From NCBI GenBank assembly GCA_016293155.1, contig JAEDEU010000026.1, positions 1 to 17,415 on the forward strand: a DNA stretch of 17,415 bases. Reading direction: 5' to 3'. The translations under genes were made by a program, and so were the position numbers. The notes beneath the pieces were generated by a model. The model was not told where the DNA came from. It ran no database searches and was given only the letters and a program-made list of their open reading frames with translations. Below, in pieces: positions 1-6,699 of the stretch (within the stretch, counting starts at the first letter, position 1; the number at the start of each line of letters is the position of its first letter). Source of the stretch: Clostridiaceae bacterium. Its GTDB lineage: Bacteria > Bacillota > Clostridia > Oscillospirales > Butyricicoccaceae.

Positions 1-803
1 TACTGAATCGGCAGGCGCATATCCGGATTGCCCAGCTGGGCAATCACCGAGCGGTCGTCAAATTCCACCGCGGAATGCACAATGCTCTCGCGGTGCACCA
101 CGATATCAATCGCCTGCTCCTCCACACCGTACAGCCACATCGCCTCGATCAGCTCCAGACCCTTGTTCATCATGGTCGCAGAGTCAATCGTAATCTTTGC
201 GCCCATGCTCCAGTTCGGATGGTGGAGCGCCTGCTCCTTGGTCACATGGCGCATCTGCTCTGCGGTCATGCCGAAGAACGGTCCGCCGGAGGCTGTAAGC
301 AGAATACGGCGGATGGCATTGTCCGCACGCCCCTGAAGGCACTGGAAGATTGCCGAATGCTCGGAATCCACCGGCAGAATTTTCACACCCTTTTCCGCCG
401 CGCGCTGCATCACGATCTGTCCTGCACACACTAAGGTTTCCTTATTTGCCAGTGCAATATCCTTGCCCGCGTCAATTGCCGCGAGGGTGGGCAGCAGACC
501 GATCATACCGACCACGGCCGTTACGATCACATCCGCCTGCGGCAGCGTCGCCGCCTCGATCAGTCCGTCCATGCCGGATACAACGCGGATGGCCGTATCT
601 GCCAGCCGCACGCGCAGCTCCGCCGCACGCGCCTCGTCATAGACCGCGACCAGCTCCGGCTTCAGCTGCCGCGCCTGCCGCTCGGCGGCATCAATGGACG
701 AGCCGACCGCCAGTGCACACACGTGTGCGTCGATGCTGTCCAGAATATCAATGGTTTGTGTACCGATGGAGCCGGTTGACCCCAGTATTACAATATTTTT
801 CAT
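1..803 (-). CDS. dxr: 1-deoxy-D-xylulose 5-phosphate reductoisomerase (3' end cut by the window edge)
   Basis: Cytoplasmic enzyme of the MEP isoprenoid pathway; it converts DXP to 2-C-methyl-D-erythritol 4-phosphate with NADPH and a divalent metal. About 267 N-terminal residues are visible of a family length near 380-400, so the C-terminal helical domain lies outside the window. The protein starts MKNIVILGSTGSIGTQT, where GSTGSIG is the NADPH-binding loop. Further in are ANKETLV, the metal-binding and catalytic stretch PVDSEHSAIFQ, then TASGGPF and HPNWSMGAKITIDSATMMNK, all highly conserved in Dxr. ATG is at 803-801 with a GAGGA Shine-Dalgarno just upstream. It follows cdsA by 12 bases and is surely cotranscribed with it. 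It supplies isopentenyl units for undecaprenyl diphosphate, the product of uppS two genes upstream. Confidence 0.95.
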   Translation of the reverse strand, partial: MKNIVILGSTGSIGTQTIDILDSIDAHVCALAVGSSIDAAERQARQLKPELVAVYDEARAAELRVRLADTAIRVVSGMDGLIEAATLPQADVIVTAVVGMIGLLPTLAAIDAGKDIALANKETLVCAGQIVMQRAAEKGVKILPVDSEHSAIFQCLQGRADNAIRRILLTASGGPFFGMTAEQMRHVTKEQALHHPNWSMGAKITIDSATMMNKGLELIEAMWLYGVEEQAIDIVVHRESIVHSAVEFDDRSVIAQLGNPDMRLPIQ

Positions 804-815
804 AGCTTCCTCAAA

Positions 816-1625
816 TTATTTCAGAGATGCAACCAGCAGCATGAGAATCTCGACCATCGGTGCCGCAAACAGCACGCTGTCAAAGCGGTCGAGCACACCG
901 CCGTGTCCCGGAAAAATGTTTCCGTAGTCCTTGAGTCCGGTCTGGCGCTTGACGATGGAGAACGACAGATCTCCGATCTGACCTGCAATCGAACCGAATA
1001 CGCCGATCAGAATACACATCAGGATGGGGATTTCCACATGTACAATCAGCTTTGCGCCCATGCCGTACAGCAGTACGAGCAGAACTGCGCCGAGCAGACC
1101 GCCGATGCTGCCCTCCCATGTCTTTTTCGGAGAGATGACCGGTGCCAGCTTATGCTTACCAAAGTGCATTCCGGCAAACAGTGCACAGGTATCCGAGCCC
1201 CACGCCGCCAGCAGCGGCAGCAGAATCCAGACCTTGCCGTTTGCCGCGGTCAGCAGGCGGAACAGCGATGTCATCAGGTACGGAATCACCAGAGAGGCAA
1301 ACATACATGCCGCAACATCTCCGAACTGATACAGCCGATGGGATCGCAGCAGGACGATAAAGAACAGTATTACCACTCCCAGAATGACCAGCTTGGTCCA
1401 GTTGGGATGATTTAGTGTGGATACAATTGCCATTGGAATCGCTGCCGCAATCGAAACCAGCTGAATCAGCCGGCGCTTTCCGGTCATTGCCGCGCTGAAT
1501 TCATACGCCGCAATGGCAGACAGCAGAACCAATGCCACCTGTGCCACCACCGGCGGCAGAACAAAGATCGCCAGCAGTACCGCAACGCCGCCGACCACAC
1601 CGAATATCACGCGCTGTTTCATCAT
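816..1625 (-). CDS. cdsA: Phosphatidate cytidylyltransferase
   Basis: Integral membrane enzyme that makes CDP-diacylglycerol from phosphatidic acid and CTP, the branch point of phospholipid synthesis. The 269 residues match the usual family length and are mostly hydrophobic, with roughly seven or eight membrane segments. Near the C terminus is the full CdsA signature: SIVKRQTGLKD, a short spacer, then PGHGGVLDRFDS, with the paired Asp residues that bind metal. Translation starts at ATG 1625-1623 (MMKQRV), and its A is part of the uppS stop region (ATGA, 4-base overlap). The Shine-Dalgarno GGAGGGG lies inside the end of uppS, so the two are probably translationally coupled. An ATG codon follows directly, so the start could be one residue later. 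Confidence 0.95.
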   Translation of the reverse strand: MMKQRVIFGVVGGVAVLLAIFVLPPVVAQVALVLLSAIAAYEFSAAMTGKRRLIQLVSIAAAIPMAIVSTLNHPNWTKLVILGVVILFFIVLLRSHRLYQFGDVAACMFASLVIPYLMTSLFRLLTAANGKVWILLPLLAAWGSDTCALFAGMHFGKHKLAPVISPKKTWEGSIGGLLGAVLLVLLYGMGAKLIVHVEIPILMCILIGVFGSIAGQIGDLSFSIVKRQTGLKDYGNIFPGHGGVLDRFDSVLFAAPMVEILMLLVASLK

Positions 1626-2365
1626 ACCCCTCCAAATCTCCGGCTGCGGCGATGAAATTCTTCAATCGCCCTGTCCAGGTCCTCCGGCTTAAAGTCCGGC
1701 CACAGAATATCCGTAAAATAGTACTCCGCATAGGCAGACTGCCACAGCAGGAAATTGGAAATCCGAATTTCTCCGCTTGGGCGGATAATCAGATCCGGAT
1801 CGGGCATTCCCGCCGTATACAGATGCTGTGTAATCGTCTGCTCCGAAATGTCCTCCGGTGTCAGTGCGCCCTCCTGCACCTTTTGCGCAATCGCGCGCAC
1901 GGCGTTTTTGATCTCATCTCTGCCGCCGTAGTTGATGCAGAGGCACGCAACCGCCGGATCCTCCAGCTGGTCTGCAATCTTATCACAATCCCGAATCAGT
2001 GCCTGAATGTCCTCCGGCAGCACGCTGAGATCGCCCAGCACGCGCACGGCAATATTTTTTTCCGCCATGGTCTCCGCCGCCTCGACCAGATACTTGCGGA
2101 ACAGATCCATCAGGGCATTGACCTCGTCCTGCGGACGCTTCCAGTTCTCGGTCGAAAAAGCGTATACGGTAAAGTATTTTACACCGATATCCTTGCAGTA
2201 CGTCGCAATGGTGCGGAAGGTTTCCGCGCCCACCGCATGACCCGCAGACCGCGGCAAGCCGCGTTTTTTCGCCCAGCGCCCGTTGCCGTCCATGATAATC
2301 GCAATGTGCTGCGGAACCGCTGCGCCGGCAGTTTTTTCTTTTTTAAATATATTGAACAGTGCCAC
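1622..2365 (-). CDS. uppS: Isoprenyl transferase (undecaprenyl diphosphate synthase)
   Basis: Cis-prenyltransferase that adds isopentenyl units to farnesyl diphosphate to give the C55 lipid carrier for peptidoglycan and other wall polymers. It has 247 residues, the normal length. The N-terminal motif HIAIIMDGNGRWAKKRG contains the catalytic Asp (residue 26). The C-terminal substrate and metal region reads RPSGEIRISNFLLWQSAYAE followed by FTDILWPDF. Both are diagnostic of UppS. The start is GTG at 2365-2363, with only a weak AGG-type ribosome site upstream, unlike its neighbours. It overlaps cdsA by 4 bases and is 128 bases from frr; that gap is rich in hairpins. Confidence 0.95.
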   Translation of the reverse strand: MALFNIFKKEKTAGAAVPQHIAIIMDGNGRWAKKRGLPRSAGHAVGAETFRTIATYCKDIGVKYFTVYAFSTENWKRPQDEVNALMDLFRKYLVEAAETMAEKNIAVRVLGDLSVLPEDIQALIRDCDKIADQLEDPAVACLCINYGGRDEIKNAVRAIAQKVQEGALTPEDISEQTITQHLYTAGMPDPDLIIRPSGEIRISNFLLWQSAYAEYYFTDILWPDFKPEDLDRAIEEFHRRSRRFGGV

Positions 2366-2430
2366 GTTCGTAGACCTATCCTCTCATCAGAGCAAAGCTG
2401 CTCCGTCTATTTTTTCTGCTGATGCAGTTA

Positions 2431-2452
2431 CGGGCGGCTATAGAGCCGCCCG
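2431..2452 (-). other. Strong hairpin in the frr-uppS gap
   Basis: A perfect 9-bp stem (cgggcggct / agccgcccg) with a 4-base loop sits in the middle of the 128-base gap between frr and uppS. Two smaller hairpins flank it: GCTCC/GGAGC around 2475-2489, just after the frr stop, and GAGCA/TGCTC around 2391-2404, before uppS. The large stem is not followed directly by a T run on the minus strand (an AAAAAA stretch comes about 13 bases later), so it is not a standard terminator. It could be an RNA-processing site, a partial terminator or a stability element that sets uppS-cdsA-dxr levels relative to pyrH-frr. The structure is seen; the function is inference. Confidence 0.5.
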
Positions 2453-2493
2453 CCGTTTGTCTGCTGACAGCACTGCTCCCTCCGGAGCATTGG

Positions 2494-3045
2494 TCAGATT
2501 TCCTGCAATTCCTTGGATTTTTTGGCAGAAATTGCCTCAATCTCCTTGATATACTTGTCGGTCAGCGCCTGAATATCCTTCTCACTGCGCTTGACATCAT
2601 CCTCAGTCATCTCGCCCGATTTCTTTGCTGCCTTGAACTTATCCAGTGCATCGCGGCGGATGTTGCGGATCGCAACCTTGGCCTCTTCGCCCTCCTTGGC
2701 AACCTGCTTGACCAGCGTCTTTCTGTGCTCCTCGGTCAGCGGCGGGAATACCAGACGGATTACCTTGCCGTCGTTCTGCGGGTTGATGCCGATATCCGAG
2801 GTCTGGATTGCCTTGACAATCGGCTTGAGCGTAGACGCATCCCACGGGGTGATGACCAGTGTGCGCGGATCCGGAGAGGAAACCGCACCGACCTGCTCTA
2901 CCGGCACCTGTGCGCCGTAGTACTCGATGCTGATCTTATTCAGCACCGCAGAGTTTGCACGGCCTGCACGAATTGCGCCCAGATTCTTGTTCAGAACCTC
3001 CAGCGTCTTTTTCATCTTGTTTTCATAAGCATCATATTTACCCAT
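2494..3045 (-). CDS. frr: Ribosome recycling factor
   Basis: Cytoplasmic factor that works with EF-G to split the post-termination ribosome. The 183 residues match the family (about 185). Visible family sequence includes LGAIRAGRANSAVLNKI near the N terminus, then SSPDPRTLVITPWDAS and NDGKVIRLVFPPLTEEHRK in the middle. The C terminus is the usual charged helix. ATG is at 3045 with GAGGAG seven bases upstream. It sits 28 bases downstream of the pyrH stop in the conserved pyrH-frr pair and is surely cotranscribed with it. Confidence 0.97.
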   Translation of the reverse strand: MGKYDAYENKMKKTLEVLNKNLGAIRAGRANSAVLNKISIEYYGAQVPVEQVGAVSSPDPRTLVITPWDASTLKPIVKAIQTSDIGINPQNDGKVIRLVFPPLTEEHRKTLVKQVAKEGEEAKVAIRNIRRDALDKFKAAKKSGEMTEDDVKRSEKDIQALTDKYIKEIEAISAKKSKELQEI

Positions 3046-3073
3046 TTTGCTTCTCCTCTCAGATGTTTCTCAA

Positions 3074-3787
3074 TTAGTGAACGATGGTGCCGATATCTTC
3101 ACCCTTCACAGCGCGCAGGATATTTTCCGGATCGCGCAGGGCAAAGACCAGAATCGGGATGTTGTTGTCCATGGACATCGAGGTTGCGGTCGTATCCATA
3201 ACGCCCAGACGCTGATTCAGTACGTCCATATGGGACAGGCTGTCGTACTTGTGCGCCTCCGGATTCTGCGCCGGGTCGGAATCGTAAACGCCGTCGATGT
3301 TCTTCGCCAGCAGGATGATATCTGCATTGATCTCCGCCGCACGCAGAACTGCTGCGGTATCGGTCGAGCAGTACGGATTGCCCGTGCCGCAGCCGAAGAT
3401 CACAACGCGGCCCTTCTCCAGATGGCGGGTTGCACGATTGCGGATGTACGGCTCTGCGATCTCGCGCATCTCGATTGCAGTCTGTACGCGGACATCCACA
3501 CCGCGCTGCTCCAGTGCATCCGCCAGTGCCAGCGAGTTAATTGTGGTAGCCAGCATACCCATGTAGTCCGCACGGGTGCGCTCCATCTTTCCGCCGCCGT
3601 CCTTGACGCCGCGCCAGAAATTGCCGCCGCCGACCACGATGCCGATCTCCGCACCCATATCCGAGCACTTTTTGATCACGTCACACACCGGACCGATCAC
3701 ATCAAAATTCAGACCGAACTTCTTATCGCCGGCAAGTGCCTCACCGCTGATCTTAATCAGCACGCGTTTATACTTTAAGGTATCCAT
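3074..3787 (-). CDS. pyrH: Uridylate kinase (UMP kinase)
   Basis: Phosphorylates UMP to UDP with ATP in pyrimidine nucleotide synthesis; it belongs to the amino acid kinase fold and forms a cytoplasmic hexamer. From MDTLKYKRVLIKISGEAL it has 237 residues, the normal length. Motifs seen are KISGEAL (phosphate loop), VVGGGNFWRG, RADYMGMLAT and GTGNPYCSTDTAA, then LLAKNIDGVYDSDP. A start 9 codons further upstream is open, but the GGAGG box lies nine bases before the MDTL ATG, which fixes the start at 3787. The gene follows its own promoter region and the tsf terminator, and leads the pyrH-frr-uppS-cdsA-dxr unit. Confidence 0.96.
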   Translation of the reverse strand: MDTLKYKRVLIKISGEALAGDKKFGLNFDVIGPVCDVIKKCSDMGAEIGIVVGGGNFWRGVKDGGGKMERTRADYMGMLATTINSLALADALEQRGVDVRVQTAIEMREIAEPYIRNRATRHLEKGRVVIFGCGTGNPYCSTDTAAVLRAAEINADIILLAKNIDGVYDSDPAQNPEAHKYDSLSHMDVLNQRLGVMDTTATSMSMDNNIPILVFALRDPENILRAVKGEDIGTIVH

Positions 3788-3841
3788 CGTACACATCCTC
3801 CACTCTATAATCACAGATCGGGCGAAAAACGCCCTTATAGC

Positions 3842-3880
3842 ATTGTACTTATTTTAACCCATTTGAGTAAAGCTTGTAAA
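3842..3880 (-). promoter_or_regulatory. Promoter region for pyrH (two overlapping candidates)
   Basis: Reading the minus strand, TTTACA (3880-3875) and TAAAAT (3856-3851) are 18 bases apart. A second pair, TTTACT (3871-3866) and TACAAT (3847-3842), is also 18 apart. Either is a fair housekeeping-sigma promoter, and both may be used. Transcripts would begin near 3835-3845 and carry a small GGGCG/CGCCC hairpin (3820-3834) shortly before the pyrH ribosome site. The location right after the tsf terminator supports an independent start for the pyrH operon. Confidence 0.6.
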
Positions 3881-3932
3881 CCCTTTCCGCCGCACAAACC
3901 TGTGAATTTTCTTGTAATTTTACAGCGGCATG

Positions 3933-3962
3933 AAAAAAGGCGGCAGACCAAGGTCTGCCGCC
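3933..3962 (-). terminator. Intrinsic terminator of rpsB-tsf
   Basis: An 11-bp perfect inverted repeat (ggcggcagacc at 3939-3949, ggtctgccgcc at 3952-3962) is followed on the minus strand by a run of six T (3938-3933). It lies 27 bases after the tsf stop and separates rpsB-tsf from pyrH. Confidence 0.92.
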
Positions 3963-3989
3963 CGTTCTCTTTGCTCAATCAGGCAAACA

Positions 3990-4922
3990 TTACTTTGCCA
4001 TGGATGCAACTTCTGCTGCGAAGTCGTCAACCTTCTTCTCCAGGCCCTCGCCCTTCTCAAAGCGGACATACTTCACCAGCTTGATGGAGCCGCCCAGCTC
4101 CTTGGCAACTGCTGCAATGTGCTTCTCAACAGAGATCTTGTTCTCCTTAACGAAAGCCTGCTGCAGGAGGCAGTTCTCCTCGTAGTACTTGCCGATACGG
4201 CCCATTACCATCTTCTGCAGGATTGCTTCCGGCTTCGGCTTAGCAGCGGTCTTGTTCTCCTCGATTGCCTGAGCCAGCAGGATTTCCTTCTCTCTGTCCA
4301 GGGTAGCCTGGTCAACGTCGGACTTGTCCATGAAGTTCGGGCGCATTGCTGCTGCCTGCATACCGATGTCCTTGCCCAGCTCAACAACTGCTGCATTGCC
4401 CTTGATGTTGTCGGATACTTCCAGACCAACCATAACGCCGATGACGCCGCCGGCATGGGTGTAGCATACGTTTACAGTGGACTCGTCGTAGCGCTCGAAG
4501 CGGCGGATCTGGATGTTCTCACCGATGGTCAGAACCTTCTCCTGCAGAGCAGCCTCAACGGTAACGTCGCCCATCATGCAAGCCTTCAGAGCGTCAACGT
4601 CAGCCGGAGCTTCCTTCATAACAACGGATGCCAGATCGGATACAAATGCCTGGAAATCAGCATTCTTTGCAACGAAGTCGGTCTCGGAGTTAACCTCGAT
4701 GATTGCGCCTACGCCGCACTCATCGCATACCTTCGCGCAGACAATACCCTCTGCTGCGATACGGCCAGCCTTCTTGGCAGCCTTTGCCAGACCCTTCTCA
4801 CGCAGGATCTCAATTGCCTTCTCAAAATCACCGTCAGCTTCCTGCAGTGCCTTCTTGCAGTCCATCATACCAACATTGGTCTGCTCACGCAGGGCCTTTA
4901 CGTCCTTAGCGGTAAATGCCAT
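3990..4922 (-). CDS. tsf: Translation elongation factor Ts
   Basis: Nucleotide exchange factor for EF-Tu. The 310 residues fit the family. The N-terminal UBA-like domain carries KALREQTNVGMMDCKKAL and AKKAGRIAAEG. The core has the conserved VNSETDFVAKN that contacts EF-Tu, and two dimerisation-type subdomains follow. ATG is at 4922 with an AGGAGGA ribosome site. It lies 114 bases after rpsB, with a GC-rich hairpin in the gap, and ends in a strong terminator. Confidence 0.97.
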   Translation of the reverse strand: MAFTAKDVKALREQTNVGMMDCKKALQEADGDFEKAIEILREKGLAKAAKKAGRIAAEGIVCAKVCDECGVGAIIEVNSETDFVAKNADFQAFVSDLASVVMKEAPADVDALKACMMGDVTVEAALQEKVLTIGENIQIRRFERYDESTVNVCYTHAGGVIGVMVGLEVSDNIKGNAAVVELGKDIGMQAAAMRPNFMDKSDVDQATLDREKEILLAQAIEENKTAAKPKPEAILQKMVMGRIGKYYEENCLLQQAFVKENKISVEKHIAAVAKELGGSIKLVKYVRFEKGEGLEKKVDDFAAEVASMAK

Positions 4923-4971
4923 TGTAGTGTTCCTCCTAGATTTTTTTCAAAGGATGTTCAAAGTCAGTAAA

Positions 4972-4998
4972 GACCCGCCCGCACATGCGCGGCGGGCC
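4972..4998 (-). terminator. GC-rich hairpin between rpsB and tsf (possible partial terminator)
   Basis: An 8-bp stem with one G-T wobble (4972-4979 with 4991-4998) is topped by a 4-bp CGCA/TGCG stem with one bulged base. On the minus strand it is followed by TCTTTACTGACTTTG, which is T-rich but not a clean T run. It probably lets some polymerase pass, giving more rpsB than tsf message, or marks RNA processing. The fold is seen; its strength is inferred. Confidence 0.5.
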
Positions 4999-5036
4999 TT
5001 TGCCTTTGGTTGTAAAAATTATAACCGGTCTGAGAA

Positions 5037-5756
5037 TTACTCAGCCTTTGCAGTCTCCTCAACTGCGAGCTGCTCACCCTGCTTGCCCTCGATGACAGCG
5101 TTTGCCATGGTGGAGGAGATCAGCTTGATTGCGCGGATTGCGTCGTCGTTGCCCGGGATGACGTAGTCAACTTCGTCCGGATCGCAGTTGGTATCAACGA
5201 TTGCAACAACCGGAATCTTCAGCTTTCTAGCCTCAGCGATTGCATTCTTCTCCTTGCGCGGATCAACGATGAACAGTGCGCCCGGCAGCTTCTTCATGTC
5301 CTTAACGCCGCCCAGGTACTTCTCCAGCTTAGCGATCTCAAGCTGCAGCTTGATAACTTCCTTCTTCGGCAGAAGATCGAAGGTACCGTCTTCCTGCATC
5401 TTCTTCAGCTGGTTCAGGCGAGCGATACGGGTACGCATGGTAGAGAAGTTGGTCAGCATGCCGCCCAGCCATCTTGCATTGACATAGTACATGCCAGCGC
5501 GGGTAGCCTCCTCGCGGATTGCGTCCTGAGCCTGCTTCTTGGTGCCAACGAACAGAACAGTCTGACCTGCTGCTGCGATGTCACGAACGAAGAAGTATGC
5601 CTCCTCCAGCTTCTTTACGGTCTTCTGAAGATCAATGATATAGATACCATTTCTCTCGGTGAAGATGTACTGAGCCATCTTCGGGTTCCATCTTCTGGTC
5701 TGATGACCAAAGTGTACGCCTGCTTCCAGCAGCTGCTTCATAGAAATAACCGACAT
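5037..5756 (-). CDS. rpsB: 30S ribosomal protein S2
   Basis: Structural protein of the small ribosomal subunit. It has 239 residues from MSVISMKQLLEAGVHFGHQT, the conserved S2 opening. Further S2 hallmarks are RRWNPKMAQYIFTERNGIYI, FVGTKKQAQDAI, NARWLGGMLTNF and VVAIVDTNCDPDEVDYVIPG. The reading frame is open for another 47 codons upstream, but AAGGAGG sits just before 5756 and the extension has no S2 similarity. That upstream stretch also holds the promoter and a foldable leader. First gene of the rpsB-tsf operon. Confidence 0.97.
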   Translation of the reverse strand: MSVISMKQLLEAGVHFGHQTRRWNPKMAQYIFTERNGIYIIDLQKTVKKLEEAYFFVRDIAAAGQTVLFVGTKKQAQDAIREEATRAGMYYVNARWLGGMLTNFSTMRTRIARLNQLKKMQEDGTFDLLPKKEVIKLQLEIAKLEKYLGGVKDMKKLPGALFIVDPRKEKNAIAEARKLKIPVVAIVDTNCDPDEVDYVIPGNDDAIRAIKLISSTMANAVIEGKQGEQLAVEETAKAE

Positions 5757-5782
5757 TGAAATGTCCTCCTTAGTTTTTCCTC

Positions 5783-5841
5783 CATATCGTTCATCATCGG
5801 CGGTGACCGTTTCCGGCACCACACCGCGTTCTCCCGATATG
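5783..5841 (-). promoter_or_regulatory. Structured 5' leader of rpsB mRNA (candidate autoregulatory element)
   Basis: On the minus strand, CATATCG (5841-5835) can pair with CGATATG (5789-5783). Inside it GCGGTG (5827-5822) pairs with CACCGC (5805-5800), and inside that CCG-GAAA-CGG (5816-5807) forms a tetraloop hairpin. All three nested stems are perfect. The element lies between the promoter and the rpsB ribosome site and ends about 20 bases before AAGGAGG. No T run follows, so control would act on translation rather than termination. Leaders that bind the encoded ribosomal protein are known for many r-protein operons. I cannot assign this fold to a named family. Confidence 0.5.
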
Positions 5842-5864
5842 TGTGTATTTTTACAAGCCCTGTT

Positions 5865-5893
5865 AGTATAACATAGTTTTTTTTCGATTGCAA
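5865..5893 (-). promoter_or_regulatory. Promoter of rpsB-tsf
   Basis: Minus-strand TTGCAA (5893-5888) and TATACT (5870-5865) are separated by exactly 17 bases, close to the housekeeping-sigma consensus. Transcription would start near 5858, about 100 bases before the rpsB ATG. The spacer contains an A-rich run. Confidence 0.8.
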
Positions 5894-5917
5894 CCATTAT
5901 TTTTCCGATGGTTTCAA

Positions 5918-6208
5918 CTATTTTTTCAGTTCCTTCAGCCGACAGGGTTTTTGATCCTCCTTCGGCACCTCAAAGGTGGTCAGGATGATATCTTCTCCGA
6001 TTCTCCGAATGCTCTCCCACGGAATCAGATAGTCCGTCCGCCCGAATAGACCGAAAAAACGCGCTCGTCCTGGAACGACGAGCGCAAATAAACGTCCTGT
6101 ACAAGTATCAATCTGGACATCGCTGACAAAACCGATTCGGTTTCCGTCACAAATGCTGATGACTTCCTTGCATCTTAATTCAGCAATGCGACAGCACATA
6201 TCCGCCAA
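5918..6208 (-). CDS. YlmC/YmxH-family sporulation protein (PRC-barrel)
   Basis: Small (96-residue) PRC-barrel protein of the YlmC/YmxH group, found in endospore-forming Firmicutes; its biochemical role is not established. The match is the RIAELRCKEVISICDGNRIGFVSDVQID opening, the GRLFALVVPG turn and the DYLIPWESIRRIGEDIIL end, which is the typical barrel pattern. The start is probably TTG at 6208 because GGGGGA lies five bases upstream; an ATG three codons later (6199) is the alternative. It lies upstream of the rpsB promoter with 25 bases between its stop and the -35 box. I see no terminator after it. Confidence 0.8.
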   Translation of the reverse strand: MADMCCRIAELRCKEVISICDGNRIGFVSDVQIDTCTGRLFALVVPGRARFFGLFGRTDYLIPWESIRRIGEDIILTTFEVPKEDQKPCRLKELKK

Positions 6209-6232
6209 GAAAATCCCCCTAACTCACAAATA

Positions 6233-6246
6233 TGCACGATCATGCA
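6233..6246. promoter_or_regulatory. Short dyad upstream of the YlmC/YmxH gene
   Basis: TGCA-C-GATC-A-TGCA is an interrupted inverted repeat of 14 bases, 25 bases before the start codon on the minus strand. The symmetry suggests a protein-binding site. No convincing promoter boxes were found beside it. Low confidence. Confidence 0.25.
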
Positions 6247-6257
6247 CAAGACACCAT

Positions 6258-6286
6258 CTGACAGGACTGGCTTTCAGCCCTGTCAG
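6258..6286 (-). terminator. Hairpin after the ribbon-helix-helix gene
   Basis: Minus-strand CTGACAGGGCT (6286-6276) pairs with AGTCCTGTCAG (6268-6258) over 11 bp with one G-T wobble and a 7-base loop. It starts 23 bases after the stop of the small DNA-binding protein gene. No T run follows, so it may be a weak terminator or a 3' stabiliser. Confidence 0.5.
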
Positions 6287-6308
6287 GTCATAATTGGGCT
6301 GGAAAATA

Positions 6309-6503
6309 TTACTCCTTAATGATGTAGTTCTCCAGACCAAATTCCAGGAATTTACCGATCAGTTCATTGCGGGAATGACCGGTCTTCTTTGCGATGACAT
6401 CCATCTGACTAATGATTTCTTCTCGCACACGGATGGATAGAATGCGATAGCCATCCTCGCCGCGTGCCTTCTTTGGGATAATTTCCAGCTTCTTCTCTGC
6501 CAT
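6309..6503 (-). CDS. Small ribbon-helix-helix DNA-binding protein
   Basis: A 64-residue protein with the layout of a ribbon-helix-helix (Arc/CopG-like) dimer: a beta strand YRILSIRV (residues 19-26), a first helix to KKTGHSRNE, and a second helix ELIGKFLEFGLENYI. The turn GHSRNELI is typical of the fold. It would bind DNA through the paired strands; target genes are unknown. ATG is at 6503 with GAGG about six bases upstream. The start region contains inverted GGTAAC/GTTACC arms that could be its own operator. It has no toxin partner nearby, so it is not an obvious antitoxin. Confidence 0.8.
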   Translation of the reverse strand: MAEKKLEIIPKKARGEDGYRILSIRVREEIISQMDVIAKKTGHSRNELIGKFLEFGLENYIIKE

Positions 6504-6537
6504 GGTAACCCTCTTCCTTTCCGGTTAAAGTGTTACC
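6504..6537 (-). promoter_or_regulatory. Inverted repeat framing the ribosome site of the ribbon-helix-helix gene
   Basis: GGTAAC (6504-6509) and GTTACC (6532-6537) are perfect 6-base inverted copies 22 bases apart, and a third similar word GGTTAA lies at 6523-6528. The minus-strand AGGAAGAGG Shine-Dalgarno is in the space between the arms and one arm touches the ATG. This could be an operator for autorepression or an RNA hairpin limiting translation. The repeat is seen; its use is inferred. Confidence 0.4.
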
Positions 6538-6618
6538 CCATTTTAAGTTGCAGCAGCATATGCCGCTATAGCAGGTGCATCCACCTTGCCTCCCTTTTGG
6601 AATGACTTGCTATTTTTT

Positions 6619-6647
6619 ATCATATCATTTTTTCTTTTCATTATCTA
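6619..6647 (-). promoter_or_regulatory. Candidate promoter of the ribbon-helix-helix gene
   Basis: Minus-strand TATGAT (6624-6619) is preceded by TGA, forming an extended -10 element. A poor -35 (TAGATA) lies 17 bases upstream. The region 6600-6700 is strikingly AT-rich. It would give a leader of about 110 bases that includes the inverted repeat at 6504-6537. Confidence 0.4.
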
Positions 6648-6699
6648 TGTTATTTTCTCCATATTTCACAATAATTATTTGTGCACTTTATATGTTACG

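Noticed and set aside
1532..2422. 296-codon plus-strand open frame opposite uppS
   Set aside because: Covers the conserved uppS frame in antisense and is rich in Arg/His/Gln typical of shadow translations.
3788..3814. Nine-codon N-terminal extension of pyrH
   Set aside because: The Shine-Dalgarno lies inside it, nine bases before the MDTL ATG, so the extension is not translated.
3930..4970. 346-codon plus-strand open frame opposite tsf
   Set aside because: Antisense shadow of EF-Ts; leucine/cysteine-rich with no family sequence, and it runs through the tsf terminator.
5757..5897. 47-codon N-terminal extension of rpsB
   Set aside because: It has no S2 similarity, overlaps the promoter and leader, and the AAGGAGG site sits right before the shorter start at 5756.
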